Below are positions 23,999-32,372 of a stretch of DNA of 64,000 nucleotides, one piece after another. A model generated the notes under the pieces. It ran no database searches and was not told where the DNA came from. It saw only the letters and a program-made list of their open reading frames with translations. The DNA is from Streptomyces sp. NBC_00536 (lineage in GTDB: Bacteria; Actinomycetota; Actinomycetes; Streptomycetales; Streptomycetaceae). How positions within the stretch are numbered: position 1 is the stretch's first letter; the number at the start of each line of letters is the position of its first letter. Location: NCBI RefSeq assembly GCF_036346295.1, contig NZ_CP107819.1:3658001-3722000 (forward strand), read 5' to 3'. Position numbers and translations under genes: made by a program.

Positions 23999-25329
23999 GC
24001 GGCGGCCTCCGGGGTGGCCTCGGCGGCGGCGCGGGCGGCGGCGGGCAGTGCCGCGGCGATGCGCTCGATCGCCCGCTCGTCGTGGGCGGTGGAGACGAAC
24101 CAGGACTCGAAGGACGAGGGCGGCAGGTAGACGCCCTGCGCCAGCATCGAGTGGAAGAAGCCGGTGAAGCGGAAGCTCTCCTGCTTCTTGGCGTCGTCGT
24201 AGTTCCTGACCTCGTCCTCGGTGAAGAAGACGGAGAACATGTTGGACGCGGTCTGCAGCCGGTGCGCCACGCCCTCCTTGCGGAGCGCGTCCGTCACCAG
24301 GCCCTGGATCTCGGCCGACACGGCGTCGACCTTCGCGTACGCCGCCTCGTCGAGCAGCCGCAGCTGCGCGAGACCGGCGGCCGTCGCGATCGGGTTACCG
24401 GAGAGGGTGCCCGCCTGGTAGACGGGGCCGACGGGGGCCAGGTGCCCCATGACGTCGGCGCGGCCGCCGAAGGCCGCGGCCGGGAAGCCGCCGCCCATGA
24501 CCTTGCCGAAGGTCATCAGGTCGGGCGTGACCCCGTCCACGCCGAACCAGCCGGCGCGGGAGGTGCGGAAGCCCGTCATCACCTCGTCGGAGATGTACAG
24601 CGCGCCGTTCGCGCGGCACAGGTCGGCCAGGCCCTGGTTGAACCCCTCGCCAGGGGTCACCACGCCCATGTTGCCGGGCGCGGCCTCGGTGATCACACAG
24701 GCGATCTCACCGGGGTGCGCGGCGAAGGCGGCACGGACCGCTTCGAGGTCGTTGTAGGGGAGGACGATCGTGTCGCCGGCCTGCGCGCCCGTCACACCGG
24801 GGGTGTCGGGCAGCGCGAAGGTCGCGAGGCCCGAACCGGCGGCGGCGAGGAGCGCGTCCACGTGGCCGTGGTAGCAGCCCGCGAACTTCACGATCTTGGC
24901 CCGGCCGGTGAAGCCGCGGGCCAGCCGGATCGCGGACATGGTGGCCTCCGTACCGGAGGACACCAGGCGCACCTGCTCGACGGGCTCGATCCGCGCGACG
25001 ATCTCCTCGGCGAGCGCGACCTCGCCCTCGCCGGGGGTGCCGAAGGACGTGCCGCGGGAGACCGCGGCCTGCACGGCCTCGATCACGGCGGGGTGGGAAT
25101 GGCCGAGGATCATCGGCCCCCACGAGCAGACCAGGTCGACGTACTCGCGGCCATCGGCATCGGTGAGGTACGGACCGGTACCGGACACCATGAACCGGGG
25201 CGTTCCCCCCACGGCGCGGAATGCACGCACCGGAGAGTTCACGCCGCCGGGGGTCACGAGGGACGCGCGGTCAAACAGGTTCTGCGAGACTGGGGCTTCA
25301 TACGGATACGGGTAGCTCACACCAGCCAT
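23995..25329 (-). CDS. hemL: Glutamate-1-semialdehyde 2,1-aminomutase
   Basis: A 444-residue PLP enzyme that converts glutamate-1-semialdehyde to 5-aminolevulinate, the second committed step of C5-pathway haem synthesis. The PLP lysine is in [18 protein letters not shown], and [17 protein letters not shown] holds the Asp that contacts the cofactor ring. [20 protein letters not shown] is the phosphate-binding loop region. The other genes of the pathway (hemA, hemC, hemD, hemB) are 23-30 kb away in this window. Either the ATG at 25329 or the GTG at 25320 could be the start. Confidence 0.94.
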   Translation of the reverse strand: MAGVSYPYPYEAPVSQNLFDRASLVTPGGVNSPVRAFRAVGGTPRFMVSGTGPYLTDADGREYVDLVCSWGPMILGHSHPAVIEAVQAAVSRGTSFGTPGEGEVALAEEIVARIEPVEQVRLVSSGTEATMSAIRLARGFTGRAKIVKFAGCYHGHVDALLAAAGSGLATFALPDTPGVTGAQAGDTIVLPYNDLEAVRAAFAAHPGEIACVITEAAPGNMGVVTPGEGFNQGLADLCRANGALYISDEVMTGFRTSRAGWFGVDGVTPDLMTFGKVMGGGFPAAAFGGRADVMGHLAPVGPVYQAGTLSGNPIATAAGLAQLRLLDEAAYAKVDAVSAEIQGLVTDALRKEGVAHRLQTASNMFSVFFTEDEVRNYDDAKKQESFRFTGFFHSMLAQGVYLPPSSFESWFVSTAHDERAIERIAAALPAAARAAAEATPEAAA

Positions 25330-25528
25330 GGTCTCAGAGGCCGCGACAGACTTGCGGACGGGCGTTTCACCGCGCCGCCGCGGGGGAGGTCACTGCCATG
25401 ATGATCAGGCCGCGTGGCGGGGGTCACGGGGCCGGGGCAGGCAAGACCAGTCGGGTGGAGATATGCAACGCGGTGGCGGACCGGGCGAGGGTACGGACGG
25501 CCTGGGGCCCGAGCGTGCGCGCGAGGCC

Positions 25529-25600
25529 CGCGACGCTTCCCGTGATGCCGCCCGCGATGCTTCCCGTGACGTTTCCCGAGACGTTTCCCGTGATGCCCGG
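25529..25600. repeat. Six 12-bp tandem repeats (RD-A/V-S coding)
   Basis: Six 12-base units of form CGYGAYGYYTCC lie end to end. In the frame of the gene at 25694 they encode RDAS, RDAA, RDAS, RDVS, RDVS, RDAR. The frame is open from an ATG at 25463, so they may be part of an N-terminal extension. Confidence 0.75.
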
Positions 25601-25693
25601 CGCCGCGGCAAGCACCGCCGCCGGGGCGCGGACGCGGTGGACGGCACACCGGCCCCCACGAGCGCGGTCCCCGCGGCTGGCGGTGGTCGCGGC

Positions 25694-26131
25694 ATGGGAG
25701 TGACCTACAAGTACTTCGGCGCCCCGGACGGTGCGACGGCGGCGCGCGTCCCGATCTCGATGCGGCCCGAAGAGCTCGGCGGCGACGAACTCGGCATGGG
25801 CGGCCTGTTCACCAAGATCAAGCCGGAGACGGTGGCGGCGATGGTCCTCACCGGCATCGAGGGCATACCCCTGCACAAGGTCCCGCCGCTGGAACTGGTG
25901 GTCCTGCACCCCGACTACGCGGTGGTCAAGCTCCCCATGACGGTGGTCGACCCGCTGCGCGGCATCGGCGAGGAGTCCGTCGGCGCGGCGGCCTTCATCT
26001 GGTCCACGGTCCCCGACCGCGGCGGCCCGCGCGACGCGTTCAACGTCTACCAGCTCCTGCACGAGTGGCAGGACTTCTCCCACCGCCTCCACGAAGCCGG
26101 CCACCAGCCGTACTGCCTGGTCTGGCCCTGA
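25694..26131 (+). CDS. Conserved actinobacterial protein of unknown function
   Basis: The conserved part is 145 residues: MGVTYKYFGAPDGATAARVP, a segment with PEELGGDELGMGGLFTKIKP, and a C-terminus ending PYCLVWP. I recognise it as a widespread streptomycete hypothetical, but no function is known. The frame continues upstream to an ATG at 25463 with GGTGGAG just before it. If used, this would add 77 residues: a Gly/Glu-rich start, six RDxS tetrapeptide repeats and a basic KHRRRG tract. The ATG at 25694 lacks a strong ribosome site. It is divergent from hemL. Confidence 0.65.
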   Translation: MGVTYKYFGAPDGATAARVPISMRPEELGGDELGMGGLFTKIKPETVAAMVLTGIEGIPLHKVPPLELVVLHPDYAVVKLPMTVVDPLRGIGEESVGAAAFIWSTVPDRGGPRDAFNVYQLLHEWQDFSHRLHEAGHQPYCLVWP

Positions 26132-26203
26132 CCGTTCACCCCCGGGCGCCTCACCGTGGAGGCTGCCCGCCCCTGCCCATGTCAAGAAGCAGGCTTGAAC
26201 CCG

Positions 26204-26674
26204 GTGACACCGTCGAACGATCGTTTTCGTGAGCTGCGTCAGCTCCTGCGCTCCCATGAAGTATCCGGCTATACCTTTGATGACACAGAGGACCGCTCCG
26301 GCGTCGCGCTCAGTGCCTACCTGAGGGAAGCCGCGATTCACCCCGCTCGCGCAGCCGAGGCGGCAGCAGAAATCGACGACCTTCTGGCGACCGGATTGTT
26401 CAACGGCGAGATGGCTGATGACGTCGACCTCCTACCTCACATCCATCCTCCCCAGGGCAGGACGGTGGAGCAGTGTCTTGCCGTGATCGGCGGGCATCTG
26501 CGGCAGTTCCTCGCGGCGCCGACGGCTCCTTCCCCGTCGCCGCCGCAAACCGCGTGGGAATGGAACGGAATTCCTGCTCCTCAACGAGTCGGATCGGCTT
26601 CTCCAGAAGTCGGCGGCGACGCTGGGGCTTGGCGTCCTCCCGCCCCGGGGCGTGCGGCTGCGGAAGTGGCTTGA
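26204..26674 (+). CDS. CDI-immunity-like protein, probably with a disturbed 3' end
   Basis: About 156 residues. RFRELRQLLRSHEV near the start, AEIDDLLATGLFNGEMADDV near 60, and VEQCLAVIGGHLRQFLA near 100 match the helical layout of small contact-dependent-inhibition immunity-like proteins. After about base 26513 the frame turns into low-complexity Pro/Ala/Gly. Another frame to 26714 looks more protein-like, so a frameshift or gene decay is possible. The start is uncertain: GTG at 26204 is used, with an ATG at 26156 and a TTG upstream as alternatives. No toxin gene is next to it. Confidence 0.45.
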   Translation: MTPSNDRFRELRQLLRSHEVSGYTFDDTEDRSGVALSAYLREAAIHPARAAEAAAEIDDLLATGLFNGEMADDVDLLPHIHPPQGRTVEQCLAVIGGHLRQFLAAPTAPSPSPPQTAWEWNGIPAPQRVGSASPEVGGDAGAWRPPAPGRAAAEVA

Positions 26675-26714
26675 GGACGTGCGGGACATCGTCCGTCACC
26701 GGCTGCCCGGCTGA
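26511..26714 (+). pseudogene. Frame-shifted coding remnant downstream of the immunity-like gene
   Basis: In the frame ending with TGA at 26712, the DNA reads TEFLLLNESDRLLQKSAATL, then GLGVLPPRGVRLRKWLEDVR, then DIVRHRLPG. This looks like a genuine helical protein C-terminus but has no start codon. It may be the original end of the immunity-like gene after a frameshift, or the remnant of another gene. Confidence 0.35.
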
Positions 26715-26782
26715 CCGGTTCCGGCCGTGACTTGGGGCCGAGTCCCGGACAGCGGGGAGGAGTTCCTCGTACCCTCCTGAAC

Positions 26783-27295
26783 ATGGAAATATCGCTGCGT
26801 CTGACTCCCTGGTCCCAGGAGGACTTCGGGTTGCTGCTGCGGGCCAACGAGCCCGAGATGACGAAGTACTTGGGGGGACCCGAGTCCGAGGAGAAGCTGG
26901 CCGACCGCCAGCGCCGGTACCTCGCCCTGAGCGACCGGGAGCCCGCCGCCGGGCGGATGTTCCGGGTGAGCCTGGCGGAGACGGGCGAAACCGTCGGCTC
27001 CGTGGGCTTCTGGACCCGCGAATGGCGGGACGAAGAGGTCTACGAGGCCGGCTGGGCGATCTTCCCCGAGCACCAGGGCCGCGGCCTCGCGGTGGCGGCG
27101 GTCACCGAAATGCTCGCCTACGTCGCGGAGCACGGCTCGCGCCGCCTCGTGCACGCCTTCCCCGGCACCGACCACCCCGCCTCCAACTCCGTGTGCCGAC
27201 GGGCGGGCTTCGAGTCGCTCGGTGACGTCAACTTCGAATACCCGCCCGGCGTCTTCCACCCGAGCCACGACTGGCGCTACACCCTGCCCTCCTGA
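26783..27295 (+). CDS. GNAT family N-acetyltransferase (RimJ/RimL-like)
   Basis: A 170-residue acetyltransferase. It starts ISLRLTPWSQEDFGLLLRAN, typical of RimJ/RimL-type GNATs. Motif A is EAGWAIFPEHQGRGLAVAAV and the late motif is HPASNSVCRRAGFESLGDV (N-x-x-S-x-x-x-x-x-x-x-G-F). The ATG at 26783 lacks a clear Shine-Dalgarno. The acceptor is unknown. Confidence 0.82.
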   Translation: MEISLRLTPWSQEDFGLLLRANEPEMTKYLGGPESEEKLADRQRRYLALSDREPAAGRMFRVSLAETGETVGSVGFWTREWRDEEVYEAGWAIFPEHQGRGLAVAAVTEMLAYVAEHGSRRLVHAFPGTDHPASNSVCRRAGFESLGDVNFEYPPGVFHPSHDWRYTLPS

Positions 27296-27332
27296 GGGCC
27301 TGCCTGACAGGGCCCTTCTGACGGGCCCCGGC

Positions 27333-28307
27333 TCAGGCCACCGTCAGGACCAGCCGGCCCCGGGCGCCGCCCTCCGCGAGGCGGGCGTGCGCCTCGGCCG
27401 CGTCCTCCAGGGCGTACGTCCCCGCCACCCGCAGGGTCAGCGCGCCCGCGTCGACCAGGGACACCAGTTCCGCCAGGTGCGCCCCGTCCGCGGCGACCTC
27501 CTGCTCGACGACCCGGATCCCGCGGACCGGCGCGGGAGCCCCGCCCGGCCGCAGCCCGCCGTAGACACCGCCGTCGCGTACGAAGTCCAGCGCGGCCTCC
27601 CCCAGGACCGCCGCGTCCAGCACCCCGTCCACCCGCACGCCCGCATCCGCCCCCGACGTGCCCCGGGCCACGAACCCGGTGGCGCCCAGCGACCGGACCA
27701 ACTCCTCGTCCGCCGGGGCCGCCAGCGCGGTCACGGCCAGCCCGGCGCGCACCGCGAGCTGGACCGCGAGCCCGCCGATCACCCCGGCGGCGCCGGTGAT
27801 CAGCACCGAGTCCCCGGCCGCCAGCCCCAGCTGTCCCAGCGCCCGGGCCGCGGTCAGCCCGCTGAGCGGCAGCACCGCGGCGGCCGTCGCGTCCACGGAC
27901 TCCGGGGCAGCGGCGACGGCCCCCGCGTCCAGGACGACGTACTCCGCATGCGTCCCGAGCCCCTTGACCGCGCCGTAGTGCAGTCCGACGACCCGCTGAC
28001 CGGTGCTCCAGCCGGTGACCCCGGCGCCGACCGCGTCGATCTCCCCGGCCACGTCCCAGCCGAAGCCGAGCCGCTCACCCCCGCCCCCGAAGACCCCCGC
28101 CCGGACCAGCCCGTCCACCGGGTTGAGCCCCGCCGTCCGCACCCGGACCCGTACCTGACCGGCCGCCGGGACCGGCAGCGGCACCCGGGCCGTCACGACC
28201 TGCTCGGGCCCCCCGAAGGAGGTGACGACCGACGCGCTGATCTGCCGCTGGTTCTCGCCGACCTGGGTCTCACCGGCCTGGGTCTCGCCGACCTGGTTCT
28301 CGCTCAT
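27333..28307 (-). CDS. NADP-dependent oxidoreductase (quinone oxidoreductase-like, MDR family)
   Basis: A 324-residue medium-chain dehydrogenase/reductase without the catalytic zinc Cys/His set, so quinone-reductase type. The N-terminal GroES-like domain has RVRVRTAGLNPVDGLVRAG. The nucleotide fold has DSVLITGAAGVIGGLAVQLA. It carries a GETQ/GENQ repeat at the extreme N-terminus (QVGETQAGETQVGENQ), an unusual short repeated tail. It is divergent from the HxlR-family regulator, which probably controls it. Confidence 0.87.
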   Translation of the reverse strand: MSENQVGETQAGETQVGENQRQISASVVTSFGGPEQVVTARVPLPVPAAGQVRVRVRTAGLNPVDGLVRAGVFGGGGERLGFGWDVAGEIDAVGAGVTGWSTGQRVVGLHYGAVKGLGTHAEYVVLDAGAVAAAPESVDATAAAVLPLSGLTAARALGQLGLAAGDSVLITGAAGVIGGLAVQLAVRAGLAVTALAAPADEELVRSLGATGFVARGTSGADAGVRVDGVLDAAVLGEAALDFVRDGGVYGGLRPGGAPAPVRGIRVVEQEVAADGAHLAELVSLVDAGALTLRVAGTYALEDAAEAHARLAEGGARGRLVLTVA

Positions 28308-28365
28308 GGGTCTCTTCCCTTGCGCTCGATTTCGTTCGTTCCGATGCGCACTAACTTAAGGAGAG

Positions 28366-28404
28366 GTACTTTCGTTTCGTAAGTACGCACTCCAAGGTGC
28401 GTAC
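28366..28404. promoter_or_regulatory. Overlapping GTAC-type operators between oxidoreductase and HxlR genes
   Basis: GTACTT-9-AAGTAC (28366-28386) overlaps GTACGCAC-6-GTGCGTAC (28383-28404). Both are perfect inverted repeats and share the GTAC ends that are typical of HxlR/YodB-type binding sites. The second lies 23 bases before the regulator's start. Confidence 0.65.
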
Positions 28405-28426
28405 CGGACCCGAAAGTGAGCCCGCC

Positions 28427-28840
28427 ATGGCCACCCGCACTGCCGAGACCCGTCGCCAAGAGGCCCGCCACGCCTACGACGCCTTCCTCAAGGAGTGCCC
28501 GACCAGCCAGCTCCTGGCCCGCATCAGCGACAAATGGGTCGGCCTCATCCTCAGCGCCCTCGGCCAGACCGAGTCCATGCGCTACAGCGACCTCGGCCGC
28601 CGCATCCCCGGGGTCAGCCAGAAGATGCTCACCCAGACCCTGCGTGCCCTTGAACGCGACGGCCTCGTCACCCGCACCGTCACCGCCTCCGTCCCCGTCC
28701 GCGTCGACTACCGCCTCACCCCCCTCGGCCACAGCCTCGGCGGCCTCCTGTCCTCCGTGAAGCACTGGGCCGAGGAACACTTCGACCAGGTCAGCGCCCA
28801 CCGCGACGCCTATGACCAGGAAGCCGCCACCGACGCCTAA
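28427..28840 (+). CDS. HxlR-family winged-helix regulator
   Basis: A 137-residue MarR-related regulator. The HxlR signature is SQLLARISDKWVGLILSALG, then MRYSDLGRRIPGVSQKMLTQ and the TLRALERDGLVTRTV wing. The protein has one Cys, near residue 21 (KECPTSQLL), the usual position of the redox-sensing Cys of the family. It probably regulates the divergent quinone oxidoreductase in response to reactive electrophiles or quinones, an inference from related systems. Confidence 0.88.
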   Translation: MATRTAETRRQEARHAYDAFLKECPTSQLLARISDKWVGLILSALGQTESMRYSDLGRRIPGVSQKMLTQTLRALERDGLVTRTVTASVPVRVDYRLTPLGHSLGGLLSSVKHWAEEHFDQVSAHRDAYDQEAATDA

Positions 28841-28870
28841 TTGTCCTTCGCCGCCCCACCCCGAGCTGGC

Positions 28871-29620
28871 ATGCTGAGACTTGTGAACGGACCGGACATC
28901 AACCTCACCCTCGCCCCCGAGCTGCGCGTCTTCACCTCGCCCAGCCGGCGCGCCGAGCGCGTGCCCACCACCATCGACGGCACCTCCAGCCTCGGCCACG
29001 TCGTCGAATCGACCGGCGTCCCGCTCACCGAGGTCGGCCGGCTGCTCGTGGACGGCCTCGAGGTACCCGTCTCCCACGTGCCCCAAGGCGGCGAGTCCGT
29101 CGAGGTGTTCGGGGTCACCCGCCCCCAGCAGGTGCCCGGGGCCCCGCTCCGCTTCCTCCTCGACGTCCACCTCGGCACGCTCGCCCGCCGGATGCGCCTG
29201 CTCGGCATCGACGCGGCCTACGAGAACGAGGACATCGGCGACCCCGCACTCGCCACCCGCTCCGCCGCCGAGCGGCGCGTCCTGCTCACCCGCGACCGCG
29301 GCCTGCTGCGGCGCCGCGAGATCTGGGCGGGCGCCTACGTCTACAGCGACAGCCCTGACGAGCAACTGCGCGACATCCTGGGCCGGTTCGCACCGCACCT
29401 GACGCCCTGGACCCGCTGCACCGCCTGCAACGGCACGCTGCGCGCGGCCGACAAGGACAGCGTGGGCGATCTCCTGGAAGGCGGCACACAGCGCTCCTAC
29501 GACGTGTTCGCCCAGTGCACCGACTGCGCGCGCGTCTACTGGCGGGGCGCGCACCACGCCCGTCTCGAAGTGATCGTCAGCGAGGCGCTGGCCGAATTCG
29601 GCGGCAGCGTCACCGCGTAG
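28871..29620 (+). CDS. Mut7-C RNase domain protein with ubiquitin-like N-terminus
   Basis: A ~249-residue protein. The N-terminal ~85 residues are a ubiquitin/ThiS-like fold (SLGHVVESTGVPLTEVGRLL). The C-terminal Mut7-C PIN-type nuclease contains FLLDVHLGTLARRMRLLGID and LTRDRGLLRRREI. A zinc ribbon (RCTACNGTLR and AQCTDCARVYWRG) follows. A role in RNA metabolism is suggested for the family but substrates are unknown. Start at ATG 28871; GTG at 28883 is an alternative. Confidence 0.85.
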   Translation: MLRLVNGPDINLTLAPELRVFTSPSRRAERVPTTIDGTSSLGHVVESTGVPLTEVGRLLVDGLEVPVSHVPQGGESVEVFGVTRPQQVPGAPLRFLLDVHLGTLARRMRLLGIDAAYENEDIGDPALATRSAAERRVLLTRDRGLLRRREIWAGAYVYSDSPDEQLRDILGRFAPHLTPWTRCTACNGTLRAADKDSVGDLLEGGTQRSYDVFAQCTDCARVYWRGAHHARLEVIVSEALAEFGGSVTA

Positions 29621-29651
29621 GGCACGCCGGGGGCGGGCAGACTTCCCCACC

Positions 29652-31262
29652 ATGACAGCCCCAGCCCCAGCCCCCGAGCCCGCTGCGGACATCACGGACA
29701 CCGCGGACAGCGCAGGCGCCGCGAACACCGCGGACGTCGCGAACACCGTGGATGTCGTGGACGTCGCGGTGATCGGCGCCGGTCCCACCGGACTGCTGAT
29801 CGCCGGAGATCTCGCCGCCGCCGGACTGACCGTCACCCTGATCGAGCGCCGCCCGCAGACCGCCGCCAACCTCACGCGCGCCTTCGCCGTCCACGCCCGC
29901 ACCCTCGAACTCCTCGACGCGCGCGGGCTCGCCGACGACCTCGTCGCCACCGGCCGCCCGATGGGCCGGCTGCGCCTCTTCGGCGGACTCACCCTCTCCC
30001 TCGACATGCTCCCCACCCGCTTCCCGTTCGTTCTCATCACCCCCCAATTTGAGACCGAACGCCTGCTGGAGCGTCGCGCGTTGTCCACAGGTGTGGACAT
30101 CCGGTACGACCATGAGCTGATCGCACTGCACCAGGGCGAGGGTCAGGACACCGTCACCCTCGACCTCCGCTCCCCCGCCGGTGCACAAGCCACGACCACC
30201 ACCACCACCGCCACCCCCACCGCCGCCGCCGCCGCCGCCACCCTGCACGCCCGCCACGTCGTCGGCGCGGACGGCGTCCGCTCCACCGTCCGCCGCGAAC
30301 TCGGCCTGCCCTTCCCCGGCCACGCCGTGGTCACCTCGATGGTGCTGGCCGACGTACGCCTGGCCGAAGAACCCGCGGACCAGCTCGCCGTCGACGGCAA
30401 CGGCCAGGCCTTCGCCTTCCTCGTCCCCTTCGGCGACGGCTGGTACCGGGCCATCGCCTGGCACCGCGACGGCCGGGCCAAGGACGACGACCCCGTCGGC
30501 CTCGACGAGCTGCGCAGCATCACCCGCACCGCCCTCGGCACCGACCACGGCATGCACGACGCCCGCTGGATCTCCCGCTTCCACTCCGATGAACGCCAGG
30601 TCCCGCACTACCGCGTGGGCCGCGTCTTCCTCGCCGGGGACGCCGCCCACGTGCACTCCCCCGCGGGCGGCCAGGGCATGAACACCGGCCTCCAGGACGC
30701 CGCCAACCTCTCCTGGAAGCTCGCCGCCGTCCTCCTCGGCCGGGCCCCCGACCCCGAGGCGCTGCTCGACAGTTACGAGCGCGAACGGCACCCCGTCGGC
30801 CGCCTCGTGCTGCGCGGCAGCGGCGCCCTGACCCGGTTCGCGATGGCCGCCACCCCCGCCCGCCGCCTCGCCCGCGACCTCGGGGGCAGGCTGGTGGGCG
30901 GGCTCCGGCCCGTGCGCGCCCGCGCGCTCGGCATGGTCTCCGGGATCGGGATCTCGTACCCCCCGCCGCCCGGCGCCACCCGGCCAGCGGGCCGCCGCGC
31001 GCCGGACGCCGTCCTGCGCGAGGGCAGGCTGTACGAGCTGCTGCGCGCGGGCGGCTTCGTCCTGATCGCCCCACCCGAGATGGCGCCCGCCGTCGGCGCG
31101 CCGGAGCCGGGGCTCACGCACGCCTCCTGGCGCACGTCCGGACGTACCGCCTGCGTGCTCGTACGTCCCGACGGGTACGTCGCCTGGTCCGCCCCCGCGC
31201 CCACCCCGGCCGAGGTCACCCGGGCCGTCGCGGGCTGGATCCTGCGGCCCCAGAAGGAGTAG
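29652..31262 (+). CDS. FAD-dependent aromatic monooxygenase (PHBH family)
   Basis: A 536-residue flavoprotein hydroxylase. FAD binding is seen in VAVIGAGPTGLLIAGDLAAA (GxGxxG), the DG motif region HVVGADGVRSTVRRELGLP, and GDAAHVHSPAGGQGMNTGLQ (GD motif). It resembles rifampicin monooxygenase and polyketide hydroxylases. Codons around residues 180-200 encode a Thr/Ala run from trinucleotide repeats. It begins with an Ala/Pro-rich, Asp-Thr-Ala repeated tail of about 35 residues. The substrate cannot be predicted. Confidence 0.87.
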   Translation: MTAPAPAPEPAADITDTADSAGAANTADVANTVDVVDVAVIGAGPTGLLIAGDLAAAGLTVTLIERRPQTAANLTRAFAVHARTLELLDARGLADDLVATGRPMGRLRLFGGLTLSLDMLPTRFPFVLITPQFETERLLERRALSTGVDIRYDHELIALHQGEGQDTVTLDLRSPAGAQATTTTTTATPTAAAAAATLHARHVVGADGVRSTVRRELGLPFPGHAVVTSMVLADVRLAEEPADQLAVDGNGQAFAFLVPFGDGWYRAIAWHRDGRAKDDDPVGLDELRSITRTALGTDHGMHDARWISRFHSDERQVPHYRVGRVFLAGDAAHVHSPAGGQGMNTGLQDAANLSWKLAAVLLGRAPDPEALLDSYERERHPVGRLVLRGSGALTRFAMAATPARRLARDLGGRLVGGLRPVRARALGMVSGIGISYPPPPGATRPAGRRAPDAVLREGRLYELLRAGGFVLIAPPEMAPAVGAPEPGLTHASWRTSGRTACVLVRPDGYVAWSAPAPTPAEVTRAVAGWILRPQKE

Positions 31263-31279
31263 GACCCAGAAGGAGTAGC

Positions 31280-31816
31280 TCAGAAGGAGTAGGAGTCGCC
31301 GGTGTCGAGGGCCAGCACCACGTGCTCGTCGTTGGCGTGGTTGCGGTCGGTCGCGCCGCCGTCCCACCAGGTGTCCACGCGCACCACCACCTCCGGCGGC
31401 CGCTCCTTGAGCCGCATCCGCAGGCCGATGTGGCGGCCCCGCCCGTGCGCGGGCAGGGCGCCCGTCTCGCACATCACCTCGCGGTGACCGGCCCGGGCGC
31501 ACCCCTCCGCCAGTTCCTGGCCGTCGGCGAGGTCCGCGGAGAGCCGTAGCCGCAGGGTGGTGTTCGCGAGGGCGGCGGGCCCCTGGTTCTCCGGGACCAC
31601 CCAGACGGCGAGCCGCCCGCCGGACAGGTTCACCCGCCCGTGGTAGGCCAGATCCGTCTCGGATACTCCCCCCGTCACCCCGGCCCGCGCGGCCCCTGCC
31701 CCGGCCCGCGCGGCCCCCACCCCCGCCTGCGCGGCTCCCGTCTGGGCCGCCGCCCCGGCCAGCACCAGCCCGAGGGCCACCACGCTTCGTACGACGCCAC
31801 GGCGCACCGACACCAT
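31280..31816 (-). CDS. Secreted protein of unknown function
   Basis: A ~178-residue exported protein with a signal peptide ([20 protein letters not shown]) and an Ala/Gly repeat ([12 protein letters not shown]). The mature part is beta-rich ([20 protein letters not shown]). It contains two Cys residues ([16 protein letters not shown]) that could form a disulfide. Several GTG/ATG codons precede it between 31816 and 31834; the start is uncertain. No catalytic motif. Confidence 0.6.
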   Translation of the reverse strand: MVSVRRGVVRSVVALGLVLAGAAAQTGAAQAGVGAARAGAGAARAGVTGGVSETDLAYHGRVNLSGGRLAVWVVPENQGPAALANTTLRLRLSADLADGQELAEGCARAGHREVMCETGALPAHGRGRHIGLRMRLKERPPEVVVRVDTWWDGGATDRNHANDEHVVLALDTGDSYSF

Positions 31817-31956
31817 CACCGTCACCACCTCCACGCGCGGAGGCTAACGACCCCCACCCCCCACCGGTCGGACCATCACACGAACGAGGGCGCGTCCCCC
31901 TCCATCCGCGCCGGGTCCAGGCCGGCCAGCCACAGCCGTCATGCCAGGGTTGCCCC

Positions 31957-32292
31957 ATGCTGATCGTCCGCTCCGTGTCCCTGTTCGCCCTCGCCGCCGT
32001 CCTGGAGATCGGCGGCGCCTGGCTCGTCTGGCAGGGCGTGCGCGACCACAAGGGCTGGGTCTGGATCGGCGCCGGGGTCATCGCCCTCGGCCTCTACGGC
32101 TTCGTCGCCACCCTCCAGCCCGAAGGCGACTTCGCCCGGGTACTGGCCGCCTACGGCGGGGTCTTCGTGGCCGGATCCCTCGCCTGGGGCATGGTCGCCG
32201 ACGGCTACCGGCCCGACCGCTGGGACATCGCCGGGGCCCTGGTCTGCCTGGCCGGGATGGCCCTGATCATGTACGCCCCGCGCGGCCGCTGA
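31957..32292 (+). CDS. YnfA/UPF0060 family membrane protein
   Basis: A 111-residue protein with four membrane helices. The signatures [51 protein letters not shown] and [20 protein letters not shown] match the UPF0060/YnfA family, which is related to small multidrug-resistance transporters. Function is not settled. Confidence 0.92.
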   Translation: MLIVRSVSLFALAAVLEIGGAWLVWQGVRDHKGWVWIGAGVIALGLYGFVATLQPEGDFARVLAAYGGVFVAGSLAWGMVADGYRPDRWDIAGALVCLAGMALIMYAPRGR

Positions 32293-32372
32293 GCACCCGC
32301 GGCCCCCGCCCGGAGGTTCGTACGCATGCCTATGCTGGCCGGGTATAGATCACCCGAACGAGGAGCGCTCCC

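Noticed and set aside
31850..31945. A short minus-strand frame ending [19 protein letters not shown]
   Set aside because: It reads like a protein tail but is only about 20 codons after a stop and has no start; too short to support as a pseudogene.
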